DNA of 64,000 nucleotides from Polyporus tsugae (taxonomy: Eukaryota; Basidiomycota; Agaricomycetes; Polyporales; Polyporaceae): assembly GCA_024305745.1 (NCBI GenBank), contig JAHRBS010000013.1:2046001-2110000 (forward strand). The letters run 5' to 3'. Position 1 is the first letter of the stretch. Each line of letters starts with the position of its first letter. Positions 53,317 to 64,000 of this stretch are shown one piece after another. The position numbers and the translations under genes are program-made. The notes beneath the pieces were generated by a model. The model saw only the letters and a program-made list of their open reading frames with translations. It had not been told where the DNA came from and ran no database searches.

Positions 53317-53831
53317 GTGGCCCGAGGGCGGTGACATGTGGGTGTGTTCCTTGTTTACACACGCGCATTGATAGAGTAGAGGGATTTGGGGCGGGTTACG
53401 ATCGAGTTCAGGTAGATGCACATCGTCCACTCGTTTGCTGTGCGGTTTCCCTAGGCTTAGTTACGTATGATCGTTTCTATTATATCCCGTCATCACTCGA
53501 CTTGGACCACGGTTTGGCCTGGCACTGCTACATACTTGCTACATAAGTACTTTTAGGTGTCCGGTACAACATATATCATTGCAGCAATTAATGCAGAATG
53601 ATTGACAAGGAGTACTTGGTTTCGGAATTCGGATGTCGTGTGGACAGTTGCGGAGGTCTTCGGACATGTTAGTCGCGGAGGGACGGAACGCGGGGGAACG
53701 GCTTCGGGCTCGGCGATGACGCTGACTCTGGGCATCGCTTGTACGTCCACCTCGCCCACCTGGCACCAGCTATCCGCCACGACCGACCGCCTCTTGTTCG
53801 CGCACGTCCTTGCGGGTCCGTCTCGGCCGTG
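53317..53831. other. Spacer between CPR and SHE9
   Basis: 515 bp. The SHE9 frame is open upstream of the chosen start from about 53,739, so an earlier ATG at 53,739 is possible. Confidence 0.4.
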
Positions 53832-55218
53832 ATGTACCGCGGCGCTCTCCGGGTACCTGCTGCTTCACTTAAAGCCTCTATTTCGTACTCTACTCCTCGC
53901 ACCTCGCTATGCTATCTTAGACCTGCTAGTTCTAGACCACGGCACTTCTCTACTCTAACGCAGTCTCAGGAAGACAAGAAAATACCATCTACAGATGACA
54001 AACCGCTGCCGTTTCCCGAGGCATTACCCAAGGAGGACGTTGTCGCTTCCAACACGGAACCTATCATATTGACACCCCCACCCCCGTCCGACTCATCGTC
54101 ATCGTCGAAGCAAGCGGGTTCAAACACGAGCACGAGCACAAGCACGAATGTCGCGAGCGTGGATCACCTCAACACCCTCAAGGACCGCATGCAGGAGCTG
54201 ACGACGGACACGCTGAAGCAGATGCGTGTGCGTGGGGATGAGTTCACGACGAGGGTCGCGAAGACGTTCTCGAAGCTCGGCGCGGAGCTCAATCGGGTGA
54301 CGGGATACGAGGAGATCGAGCTGCTGAAGCGCAAGGTGGTCGAGCAAGGTGCGCACGCCGTCCTTCATCACACCTCTCTGCCACCGTCTCACACAAGCGT
54401 ACCCGTTGCGGACCATCGCCACGCCCGTCCGTGCCACACCAGAATCCCGAATACTCGCAGCGCGCGAAGCGTCACGCGCCGCGAAGGACGCATATGATAC
54501 CGCCGTGCTGCAGCGCTCCAAGTCGCAGCGGGAGGTGAACGACCTCCTGCAGCGCAAGTCGCAGTGGACGGACGAGGACGTGTCGCGCTTCACGACGCTC
54601 GTGCGCGAGGACCACACGCGCGAGCACGACGAGGCGCGCGCGAAGGCGGCCGCGCACGCGGCGGAGGACACGGTCGAGCGCGCGTTCGGCGAGCTCATGC
54701 GCGTCATCCTCAGCCGGTACCACGAGGAGCAGGCGTGGTCGGACAAGATCCGCAGCGCGGCGACGTACGGGCAGCTCGCGGCGCTCGCGCTCAACCTCGC
54801 CGTGTTCGTGCTCGCGATAGTGCTGGTCGAGCCGTGGAAGCGACGCAGGCTCGCGCAGACGTTTGAGCGCAAGGTGGAGGAGATGGGCGCGAGGACGGAT
54901 CGGGCGTTCGAGGAGAGGACGGGGGAGCTGAAGGGAAGGCTGGACGAGCAGGCGAAGGTGCTCGCGGCCGTGCTGGAGACCGTGCACCTCGCAAACCAGG
55001 TTGATGTGAGCGAGCTCGTGGCGCTCCAGCGGTCGCTGGGACCAGGGCGAGGGGAGGAGGAGGGAGAGGCAAGGACACCGCCGCCATACCCGCGCGAGGA
55101 GCGAATACCTGGGGCGTTGCCGAAACCACGGACAGACGAGGAGTTGGTACTCGTTGTGACGGCGACCGCGGCCGCTGCTGGCCTCCTTGGGTGGCTGGCT
55201 CGTAGTCGGTTCAGCTGA
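53832..55218 (+). CDS. SHE9: Mitochondrial inner membrane protein She9/Mdm33
   Basis: Two exons, 53832-54348 and 54443-55218, give 430 residues. The N-terminus is Arg/Ser-rich without acidic residues and ends near RPRHFST, a mitochondrial import signal. A Ser/Thr/Pro linker is followed by a long helical, probably coiled-coil region (SRILAAREASRAAKDAYD, DLLQRKSQWTDEDVSRF), then a first membrane segment (LAALALNLAVFVLAIVLVEP), a second helix and a C-terminal membrane segment (about 405-425). This order is that of She9/Mdm33, an inner-membrane protein that shapes cristae and takes part in inner-membrane fission in yeast. The start at 53832 is preferred over the in-frame 53739 because it puts the targeting signal first. 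Confidence 0.88.
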
Positions 55219-57197
55219 TCATGGTGCTGCTAACTGGGTTGCGCAATGGATCAGGCTCGCAGATGGAGATTCCGTCCCGAATTGCGTGAAGCGCTGAGGA
55301 TTCTGATCGCCCAACTTGCGCCCAACACAAACATTTACGCCTCAGAAGGGGTGCGTTTCCTCACTAACCCGCTTCCTATCATCCTTCTTCGGAATGGTCC
55401 TGTGGTGGCGGTGTGATTGCGTTCAGTTGGTCTTTCTCGCAAGCTGGTACTGTCGCAAGTTGCTATGAGGACTCGAAGGCTTGTGGCATGTGCGTCCAAT
55501 TTCGTTGCTCTTGCGGCGCCCTCCCGGATGACGGCGTACTTGTTCACCCACAGGAATGCGAAGACTTGTGGCAAATTGGCTTGAATCCCTCCACGACGTC
55601 GGATCTTCCAGAGACCGCGAAAGCCACATTAAAGCCTCTGCATCCAGCAGGTGTCATCTGTCTCACATGTCAGACTTCCAAGGCCTCGAAGTCTCTGAAT
55701 GGCCCCTTCTGTTGGTACGTTATTTGACACCTCCCCTAGAATGTCGCTTTGCGTTCATGCCATTTTGCGTTCTCGGTTTCTGCCGGTCTCGCTAAGGATT
55801 GTCACGATTACGGGGATGTCTCCATAGCGTCGAAGATGGCCCTGCATCAGCATTACGTCGGTCCGCTCTCCAGCGGCGCCCATAAATATGATCGCATGCT
55901 TCTCGCCTCGGCAGTCCATGTGCGTCCTTCCACCCCTGCACCTCAGTTACTTTTCGTTGCTGCGGTGTATGGATGGCTCGACGAGACTGCGGGTATTTGC
56001 ATATACCTGCTTGCTTGTAAAGTCAGGATCGCGCATGGCGTTGGGTGCGCGTCGGATCTCCTGACATTCTCAACTGAGGGCGACCCATCGTGGGACGGTA
56101 GATAACTGGGTCCTTGATGTTCTTGATGTCCTGGTCTGCTCTTTTGCTACAAAGGTGAATATTTTCTCTTGCCAAGTGTACGTAGTGGATGCCTCTCATT
56201 GGAAGAAGCACTGTGGGTGTCCTCCGCTTGTCGCTCTAATACTTAGCAGGATTCGAACCCGAAAACACCTTGCGAGGGGTATGTTCCGATACTCGGCGTT
56301 CGGGTTCAGCGGGGCGCGTTTTAAAAAGCCAGCGATTTCGTCGGGGGAAAGCGCCGTAAGTGAACCCGCGTTGCCGTAATACGTCGCGTTGGCTGAGCAA
56401 TCCATTCTGTTTCAGTCGCTACAACAGAAGAAACTGGGTGCAATTTCCCTCTCCGAATCCGTTGTGGCGCTCTGCCTGAACAATGAATCGAGCAAACCCA
56501 ATCAACGCCGCGCGATGTCACCCCCTGCAGGACACGTACACTTGACAGACGGTATGGAGTGGACGCGATGATCACAAGCGGTGCGGTTGGTCGGCGATTA
56601 ATAGTAAGTTACAGACCAATGTGCTGGCAGTTCCAAAAACCTTGGGTAGCGAGGGACCGTGTATGTGGGATTGGGATTACTTACGGCTGCAATTCCCGCG
56701 AACTGAATTAGCCCTAGAGGCATGGGAAGCCCGTAACGTGGCTCCGCGTCAGCTTTTCGTCCTTCCCTCCCAGGCCCCACGCTTCTCGGAATTGTGAGCA
56801 CCATATGTGGGGCGCTTCCTGAAGGGACAAAGGTTCGTTGCGTCACCAACGGTCTCCATTTATTCTGATCCCGAACCATCCTGCAGGCTGGGTCATCGCC
56901 TTCTTCTACTCACGTCCCAATCGCACTCTTCCCTTCCGTGGCCTTGGTCATTCGCACACCGTGGCCGTGGTGAGGGAAGTCCCGATGGCGGAGCGACGAA
57001 AATAAATGTGGTGTAAGGTGTAAGCGGCGGGCCTCGCTTTGCTTCTCGGGTCGGATGATTTTGGAAGTTGATGAGACTCTGACCGAGATGCGCGTATTCT
57101 GAACTTTATCAGCCCGTTTCGTTACTTATAATATAAGGACTGGTGGATGACAGGCGGATCCAGTTGGCTCTCAAGCAAACAACAAGAGCCCCCGCCT
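55219..57197. other. Long intergenic region between SHE9 and DUF6534 genes
   Basis: 1.98 kb. Short frames near 55,413-56,105 have no motif or consistent splicing. A T-arm-like TTCGAATCC on the minus strand near 56,250 does not fold into a full tRNA. Nothing is supportable. Confidence 0.4.
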
Positions 57198-58980
57198 ATG
57201 GCAGACGATGCCTCTCAGCCGCCCGTCTCGAGCGAGACGCTCCTTCGGTAAGTTAGTCCACGTCCTTTTGCACCCGGCGCGACGCCATGTCTGACGAAGG
57301 CTACCTTACAAGCATCGGTCCTATCGTGCGTGCCTCCTGGATTCCTTCCCACACAGTGGGAGGCGATCAACCTGACGGAAGCTCGGTTTAGCTCATAGGT
57401 GCATTACTCTCATGGATGCTGTTCGGCATCTCCGTCGTGCAGCTCTGTGCGTCTTCCTCCCCACACCGCCTTTCTCAAGGAGTGTGCTCCAAACGTGTGC
57501 TGATCGAATGCTTCCACTTTAGACATCTACCATGTGTCATTCCCCCGCGACCGTTTCGCCGTCTGGGCGTCGGTGTACACCATCTTCGTGCTCGATATCT
57601 TCCAGAGCATCGTCGTTGCCTCCGAAGCCTGGCAGACGTTATGTGCCGGCTGGGGACGGCCAGTTAACCTTCAATTCCCCGGCTGGACGTTCACCGCACT
57701 GCCTATTGTTTCTAGCATCAGTGGGTGTCCATGCTATACCACAAGGGTAGTTTGGATCGCTCATTGGGTCTTGTGGCCGAAACGAAGTCTCCGTCTGGGT
57801 GCAGACGTTCTACGCCTGGAGAATATACCGGCTCGGCAGGTGGAGGGTGATTCCCGTCATCATTATCATCGTAAGCCGTTCTTTCCGGGTGGGGGTAACG
57901 GTTGCAATGATGACACTTCGTACAGACTGCGCTTGCGCAGGCAGGTGGGGCTTGTGCAATTGCCATCTCGGTATACATCTCCCTTTGACATCCCGCCGTT
58001 GTGGCAACGTTGCTCACAATACCTTGGGCAGTTCATCTGGCTTAAGGATATCGATCGCTTGCACGACACCAATATGTTTGCTCGGACGATCGTATGTTTA
58101 CAAACTTGTCGGCCTTTGGAGTCCTGGTTGAACGGCTATGCAGGTGTGGCTGGGAGGCAGTGCCTTTACCGACATGGTACGACATACGAGGACGAGGTGG
58201 CAGGCCGTAAGCTGATGTTCAGTATCCAGACGATCATGTTATCCATGTGCTACCTGGTGAGCTGAACTTCCAACGACATCGGTGACCTGAGGGCTTACAT
58301 TTATTCTCAGCTGTTCAGCGTCAAGAGGAACACGATTGCGTTTGCGCGCAGCGAGCTCCTGGTCAGACGTCTCATCCGGTTGACAGTCGAAACCGGCTGT
58401 GCATGTGCTATTTCTGCGGTCCTCGAGCTCGGCTTCTTCCTCGGCCTACCCGAGACGAACATCCACCTCATTGTGTAAGCGGATGGTCTCCTCAGTTCAC
58501 CCTCCTTTTGAGCTCACTATCTTCATTGACAACAGCGCCCTAATCCTGAGCAAAGGTAGCCACGATCACGCAGCCTCAAGCACCTGACATTGACAAATCT
58601 TAATTGAAGTTTACTCCAATACTCTCATGACGTCGCTCAACTCCCGCGCCAACATATCTGCAAATAGGTCTCACAATGGTGGTACGATGACGACCATTGG
58701 GTTCAGGAATGTGGGAACGCTTGCGGAAACCGAAGACGACGCTTCTCGAGGCGTCGCCGTTCACATTTCGCGCGTGACGGATTCTAGCACACCTGCCTCG
58801 GCCTCTCCTGCCACCGCGGATGACAAGTTCGCAAGGGTGCGTCGTTGGACCATGTCGACATTACGTGGCAACTGACCATAATCGCAGAGTTGGGACGTGG
58901 AGATGAATGGAGTACCTTGTTCTACGAAGAGCAGTGAGGTGCCTGCGCTTGGCGACACAAGTTGGCATACTGGGCTCTAG
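57198..58980 (+). CDS. DUF6534 seven-helix membrane protein
   Basis: Thirteen exons, 57198-57247, 57313-57325, 57392-57446, 57523-57720, 57788-57870, 57926-57970, 58032-58091, 58144-58176, 58230-58256, 58311-58474, 58536-58555, 58610-58836 and 58888-58980, close at 355 residues. The pattern matches the large Agaricomycete family with a DUF6534 domain: GPILIGALLSW, IYHVSFPRD, YTIFVLD.FQS, VQTFYAWRIY, GRWRVIPV, VWLGGSAFTDM, LIRLTVETGCACAISAVLEL, ILSKVYSNTLM.SLN.R, and a Ser/Thr-rich tail with WDVEM. These proteins are predicted seven-helix plasma-membrane proteins of unknown function, greatly expanded in mushrooms. Five exons are under 50 nt. The start of exon 7 could be 15 nt later. Confidence 0.88.
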
Positions 58981-60022
58981 GCTCTGTACGAGGTTTCGTT
59001 GGCCAGTGCTCTTACTTATGGGTAATGTGGTTATGCTCTTGGAGTTCCAGTGGTAATTTACGTACATCCCAAGCGGTCATCCTCAGATCTGTTCTCTGTA
59101 GTGTATAACATTGGATTGCATAGGCTTGATATACGTATGTACAGTATCGGTCACAACGGATAGGTCATATCTACACGCAGCCGCTGGCAGTGGGATCGGA
59201 ACCTTTACGGGCGCTTGTTATTTGTTTGTCCCAATTTGGACCGTTGTTTGCCAGCCGGGCCCAAACGCACGGTGACGGTGTCGATGATCAACGTCCAATA
59301 ACATGTGCAGAGCCATCGCACTCAACGTCCAACATCCCCGGTACCATTTCAGTTTGTCAACGCTGAAGCTTGAAGGAGTCTCGCAGTCGTCGCATATGAC
59401 TAACTCCCTCCTGCCGTAATCTCGGATGCCGAGATGCCGCAGGGTCCCACCCCTGCATTATCGTCCTCTCCTTCGCACGCATCCAGGGCATCGTGGCTTC
59501 CTTACGTACCCCACCCGGCTTCTTTCGCCATTCTCATCCGATATTGATGACGGGAACGCACTGAGTAGCATGCTCGGGCTGCTGCACCTCAGGGCTCCCG
59601 ACTTCGACTTGAAACGGGACAGACAACCTGCTCATCTCTTTGGTGCGTTGTGGCCCGACCTCGTCACCGTACCCAGGGAACCTCACACAGATCATCTTTT
59701 CAGGGCAACTGTACGTCAGGGAGCGACACTGCGCAAACACATCCGTACGATTGGCGAAGATCCTTGTCGCGCGGCGTGTAGCCCCCGTCACGACCGAAAT
59801 CACGCCGTGTTGCGGCAACTCGACAATTATAATTAGCCCCTGGGGAGACTTGCGAAATCAAAGGCACAGCACGGTAGTGTGGCTTTCTGTCTATACATAT
59901 AGGTGGCGAGTACCCCTAGCCTCCGAACCAAAGGTTGGCGTCGGCCCCTTGAACTTGATCCTCTCCCTCCGCCACATAAGGTCGCGGAGACCCAAGCCTC
60001 AAGCCCGCTGCCTTCCGCCGGA
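58981..60022. other. Intergenic region between DUF6534 and GMC oxidoreductase 2 genes
   Basis: 1.04 kb with no supportable gene. Short frames near 59,426-59,836 lack motifs. Confidence 0.4.
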
Positions 60023-62577
60023 ATGCTTGCCTCACGACTTCTCGTTCTTTGTGCCTGTTGTGCAGTCCAAGCACTTGGCCTTATCTTCGAGAGCCCGACG
60101 TCGGAGATTCTAAACAGAGGCTATGACATCATTATCGTCGGTGGTGAGTTGGACTCTCTTCCTCGTCCTCGACGCTGTTGCTGATGGCGAGCTGTAAAAT
60201 GTAGCGGGAGCTGGAGGTGCAGTCATGGCCAACCGACTTAGTGAGGACCCCAGAACAAAGGTCTTGCTCATTGAAGCGGGCGGAAGGTTAACTCCAAGGC
60301 CTCTACGGCAACATCCCCTTGCTTATGAACCTTGCAGTGATTTCATGAATTTGAACATATCAGCTCCTGGACTTTCCAACACGCTTTCCAGGTCAAGATT
60401 TGTGAGTAGTCTGCACGCTTGTCTTGTTTTATTCGTCCCTAAAAATCGCGTTGTAAGGACTGGAATTTTACGACGACCCCCCAAGCCGGACTCAACAACC
60501 GCTCCGTGTCGTATCCGCGAGGCTTCGTTTTGGGCGGCTCGACAGCTATCAGTAAGTTTTGGGAATACCTTGCTTTCATTCAATGATAGAGTTTTGCAGA
60601 CTTGATGATATACAGTCGGGGAACGATTGACGACTTCGATCGCTTCGCCGATGTGTCAGGAGATGAGGGTTGGTCTTGGACGAGGCTGCTTCCGTTTATC
60701 TTCAAGGTTTATCCTCTTCATTTTCGTACTCCCGTTACGCAATTTACAGATACGCCATAGGTGGACAAGATGACCGCTCCTACAGACGGTCACAATACCA
60801 CCGGTCAATTCAATCCAGCTCTCCACAGCACTCATGGTAAACTTCCCGTTCACCGTACCTGTCCTATATGTTCACTGATAAGTATTCTCAGGTGTCGTAG
60901 ACATTAGCGTGCCGGGGACATCACTGGCTATTGATGCGCGGGGACTCGCTGCATCGGCGGAGCTGTCACAGCAGTTCCCGTTCAACCTCGACTACAACTC
61001 CGGCGATACGATCGGTCTCAGTGAGTCCTCCTTGCTTACGCTTCACTTGAAAAAGCTCTCAAGTCCATTGCTTAGGTTGGACACAGGCTACCGTGCGTAA
61101 AACAAAAAGTCAACGGAACTGCCATTCTGACAGAGGTTATAGATACATAGTGGTCGACGAGTCACCTCAGCGACTTCCTACCTCGCCGAGGCATTCAACC
61201 GAACGAACCTCGACATCCTCGTCAACACTCGTGTTACGAAGATCGTCTCGGTCGGAAATGTTAACGGGGCTCCTGACATGCGTGGTGTCCAGTTCGCTCA
61301 GACTGCTAACGGTTGGTGTATCTCATTAATTATACGTATCATAACATCTAGCGTTCTGACCGTGGTTTAGGTACCGTGCACACACTCAAGGCTGCGAAGG
61401 AGGTCGTACTCTCTGCAGGCTCCGTTAAGTCTCCTCATATTTGTGAGTCCGCTAGTGTGGGCCGAATGTCTGTCTCCAACCAATACGGTATCTAGTAATG
61501 CTCTCGGGGATTGGCAACCGAGATCATCTTTCCTCGTTTGGTATCAAGACCATCGTCAACCTGCCTGCCGTCGGGACGAACTTGCAGGACCACGTCTTCC
61601 TAGGTAATTCCTGGCTGGTCAACGCGAACTTCACCCTCGACGACCTTCATCGCAATGCCACGCTCGCCTCTGAACAGCTGCAAATCTGGGAGGCCAACGG
61701 AACGGGTCTGATGGGTCTTCCTCCAACCAACCAATTCGGCTGGTTCCGCGCGAATCGGTCCGTATTCAAGGACCTGAATGCGATGGACCCCAGCGCTGGA
61801 CCGACATCTGCCAACTTTGAACTTATCATTAGTGTACGTGCTCTGTGCCGTGACGCGAAGGACCACATTGCTCACGAGGTGACGGGTGGATAGGATAACT
61901 TTGTCTCTAAGCGTGTCGCGTTACCTGCCGGGGGACGCTTCCTCTCCATGGTTACGAACGTCGTCTCGCCCAGCTCTCGTAAGTCATCTCTCCGTTCACC
62001 ATGAATCCCGCCATTCACCAGTTTATTGTGATGCTCCCCTCACCTGGTGTAGGCGGCACCATCTCCTTAGCATCGGCAGACCCCTTCGATGCGCCGCTCG
62101 TGAACCCCGACCTCCTCGGCACAGACGTCGACCTCGCCATCATGCGTGCAGCCATCAAGGCGGCGCGCGCGTTCATCGCGGCTCCCGCCTGGGCGGACTA
62201 CGTCATCAGCGAGTTCGGCGCGTTCGCGAACGCGACGACCGACGACGCGCTCGATGCGTACATCCGCGACAACGCGGACACGGTCGACCATCCGATCGGG
62301 ACGGTGCCGATAGGGAAGGGTGCGGAGGGTGCGCTCAACGCGGATTTGACGGTGAAGGGGACCGTGGGGCTGAGGGTCGTCGACGCGTCTGCATTCGTAA
62401 GTGTTTTTTATACTGCTTCAGGTCTATGTTTTCAGCCGAGTCGCTGATGGGTTTGATGACTGGCAGCCTTTCATCCCTTCGGGGCATACGCAAGGTCCGA
62501 CGTATATTGTGGCCGAGCGGGCTGCAGCGCTTGTGAAGGCAAGCTTGAGCCGTGCCCTTGGCAATCGCGAATTTTAA
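60023..62577 (+). CDS. GMC oxidoreductase 2 (aryl-alcohol-oxidase-like)
   Basis: Fourteen exons, 60023-60143, 60205-60286, 60338-60401, 60458-60551, 60600-60706, 60761-60836, 60892-61020, 61076-61092, 61143-61311, 61371-61442, 61496-61833, 61894-61978, 62053-62396 and 62467-62577; 602 residues in frame. A hydrophobic, Cys-rich signal peptide ([14 protein letters not shown]) suggests secretion. The FAD site reads [31 protein letters not shown] and NLQDHVFLG follow, with the catalytic DHPIGT and PSGHTQ His pair at the end. Nine exons have the same length as in GMC 1 (82, 64, 94, 129, 17, 169, 72, 85 and 344 nt), so the two are paralogs. It splits the fifth exon of GMC 1 into two but lacks the intron GMC 1 has next to NLxDH. 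Confidence 0.94.
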
Positions 62578-62874
62578 AGGATGTTATGTATCGTGTGCGA
62601 CGTGTAGGATTCGATGGATGTTTCTATCAAGACTGACGTCATCTCAGACTCCGGTTTATCTGTCATTGAGGATGCGAGTACACGAACCATATTTATTCCA
62701 CCATTCACGAACCGCGCCCCCGAAATATATATGTAGTTGCAGACCAGGGTGTTTTGTGATCCTCTGGTTGCATTGGTAGTGACTCTGGCACTATCGGCCA
62801 CGGCCTGGCAGTCGAGCGCTCGTTGTTGCCAGTTACACAGCCACGAAACAAGTTGACTCCTTCCCACCCGGGCC
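62578..62874. other. Spacer between GMC 2 and RPC34
   Basis: 297 bp holding the GMC 2 3' UTR and the RPC34 promoter. A TATATAT run at about 62,725-62,732 lies 145 bp before the RPC34 ATG. Confidence 0.35.
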
Positions 62875-64000
62875 ATGTCTCACCGTCCGCTCAATGCTCT
62901 CGAACGTAAATTGCACCAGGCTGCTTTCGCTAAGCCAGATAAGGTGCGTTCAGATTTGTCTCCACGGCCGGTACTACTAAACAGCCCCGTCAGATCTTAT
63001 CGCAGAAAGAAATCGACAGCCTCGGGGCTGACCCTGCAGAGCGCACTTCGGCCATTAATTTCCTCCTGGGCACGGTGCGTATGTGAAATGACTTTGCTTC
63101 CACAGCCTGACATTCAGTGTGCGCGCAGGGGCTCTTCGTTGTGCTCGCCCGTCCAGGTTCAAGGATCCTTTATAGGGCAGTGTCCCAGGACGTGCTTCTT
63201 GTCCGTCGCGTTGGTGAGATGCTCGGAGATGAGTGACTCGATCTAAGTTACTCTTAGTAAGAAAGGTCTTGGTCAAGAGGAGACGCTGGTTCTTGACCGC
63301 ATACGGGCAGCAGGAAATCAAGGTGCGATGCTCCCGTCTTGGCGATGATGGAGTCCTGATAAACTACGCTGGCAGGTCTCTGGACGAAGCATATCAAAGG
63401 GCAGACACAATTACACCAGACCCTGGTTGACAAATGCCTCAAGTCACTAACACAAAAGCAACTCATCAAGACCGTCAATGATGTCCGGGTAGGTTCAAGT
63501 ACTCGTGAGCTAACGGTCGTCGTAGTGATATTAAGAAACAGTGTTCGACGCGCAAGATATATATGCTGGCCCATCTTGAGCCCTCCGTCGAGCTTACTGG
63601 CGGCCCGTGGTACACCGACAAGGAGCTAGACACTGAATTCATCAAGCTGCTGAGCGACGTCTGCCTTAAGATTGTCAGAGATCGTGTGAGCAGTTCCACT
63701 GAAATAGCATCTGGTGCCCTGCGTTGAACAGCACATTACAGAGTTTTCCGAAGGCCGTTCAAGGAGAGGACACCTCTGTTAGACGGCTTTACCCGCCTTG
63801 CACATTCGTCTTACCCGACCGCTCCTCAGATCTTGGTACATTTTGGAGTTTGAGTTGAATGCTTTCACTTGTTATTGAATCACGGTGCACCGTGTTATAG
63901 GAGCTGATTAAAAAGAGTAGAGTCACGGAAACTGAGCTCACAGTCCATCACGCGGAGATGCTGCTGGAAGTCCTGATCCTGGATGGGAGGATAGAGAAGG
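62875..64000 (+). CDS. RPC34: RNA polymerase III subunit Rpc34/Rpc6 (partial, 3' end beyond window)
   Basis: Exons supported: 62875-62943, 62994-63074, 63129 to about 63200, about 63235-63322, 63376-63488, 63536-63685, 63742-63835 and a last one running off the window from near 63,901. The family is shown by AINFLLGTGLF, the winged-helix segment with [64 protein letters not shown], and RRLYPPCTFVLP. Rpc34 (human RPC6/POLR3F) binds Brf1 and TFIIIB and is needed for initiation at tRNA and 5S genes. Two junctions (third/fourth exon and the last acceptor) could not be settled: the obvious sites give a very short intron or a wrong phase. Confidence 0.87.

Noticed and set aside
56245..56330. tRNA-like signal on the minus strand: TTCGAATCC T-loop and a CGC anticodon-type stem-loop
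   Set aside because: The T stem has a mismatch, the variable loop would be only two bases, and no D-arm or pairing acceptor stem can be formed.

Overview
The window is nuclear DNA of a basidiomycete fungus, most likely an Agaricomycete of the wood-decay (polypore-like) kind. The evidence is dense, short (about 45-75 nt) GT-AG introns with CTNAC-type branch sites, many exons per gene, short intergenic spaces on both strands, and the gene content: a DUF6534-type seven-helix protein, aryl-alcohol-oxidase-like GMC oxidoreductases, a DASH subunit and a fungal Pkc1. Gene models were built by hand from reading frames, splice sites and family knowledge. Nearly all intact models close in frame across every junction; the exceptions are the models at 6454-7820 and 62875-64000.

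Layout. 1-18,400 holds conserved housekeeping and signalling genes: DAD1 (+), PKC1 (-), two unrecognised genes (5320-5965 and 6454-7820, +), an endosulfine/Igo1-type PP2A inhibitor (+), DNA polymerase alpha subunit B POL12 (+), and a Cdc25-type Ras exchange factor with SH3 and WW domains (+).

20,067-39,211 is a head-to-tail array of four paralogous genes (called A, B, C, D here) coding for about 1,040-1,140-residue proteins of a family I do not recognise. They share an 11-exon structure and show signs of an internal two-fold repeat. A-C are intact on my models. D is a decaying copy with two one-base deletions, a nonsense codon and a lost stop codon. This array is the main candidate for an undescribed system.

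39,412-64,000 returns to single genes: the nucleotide-sugar transporter HUT1 (-), GMC oxidoreductase 1 (-), a STYX-like pseudophosphatase (-), the zinc metallochaperone GTPase ZNG1/CBWD (+), YAE1 (-), NADPH-cytochrome P450 reductase (+), SHE9/MDM33 (+), the DUF6534 membrane protein (+), GMC oxidoreductase 2 (+), and the 5' part of the RNA polymerase III subunit RPC34 (+), cut by the window end.

Functional links are loose, as usual in fungi. The two GMC oxidoreductases and P450 reductase fit oxidative metabolism of aromatics. PKC1 and the Ras exchange factor are signalling hubs. STYX and ZNG1 share a 242-bp divergent promoter. No tRNA, rRNA, transposon or CRISPR array could be supported.
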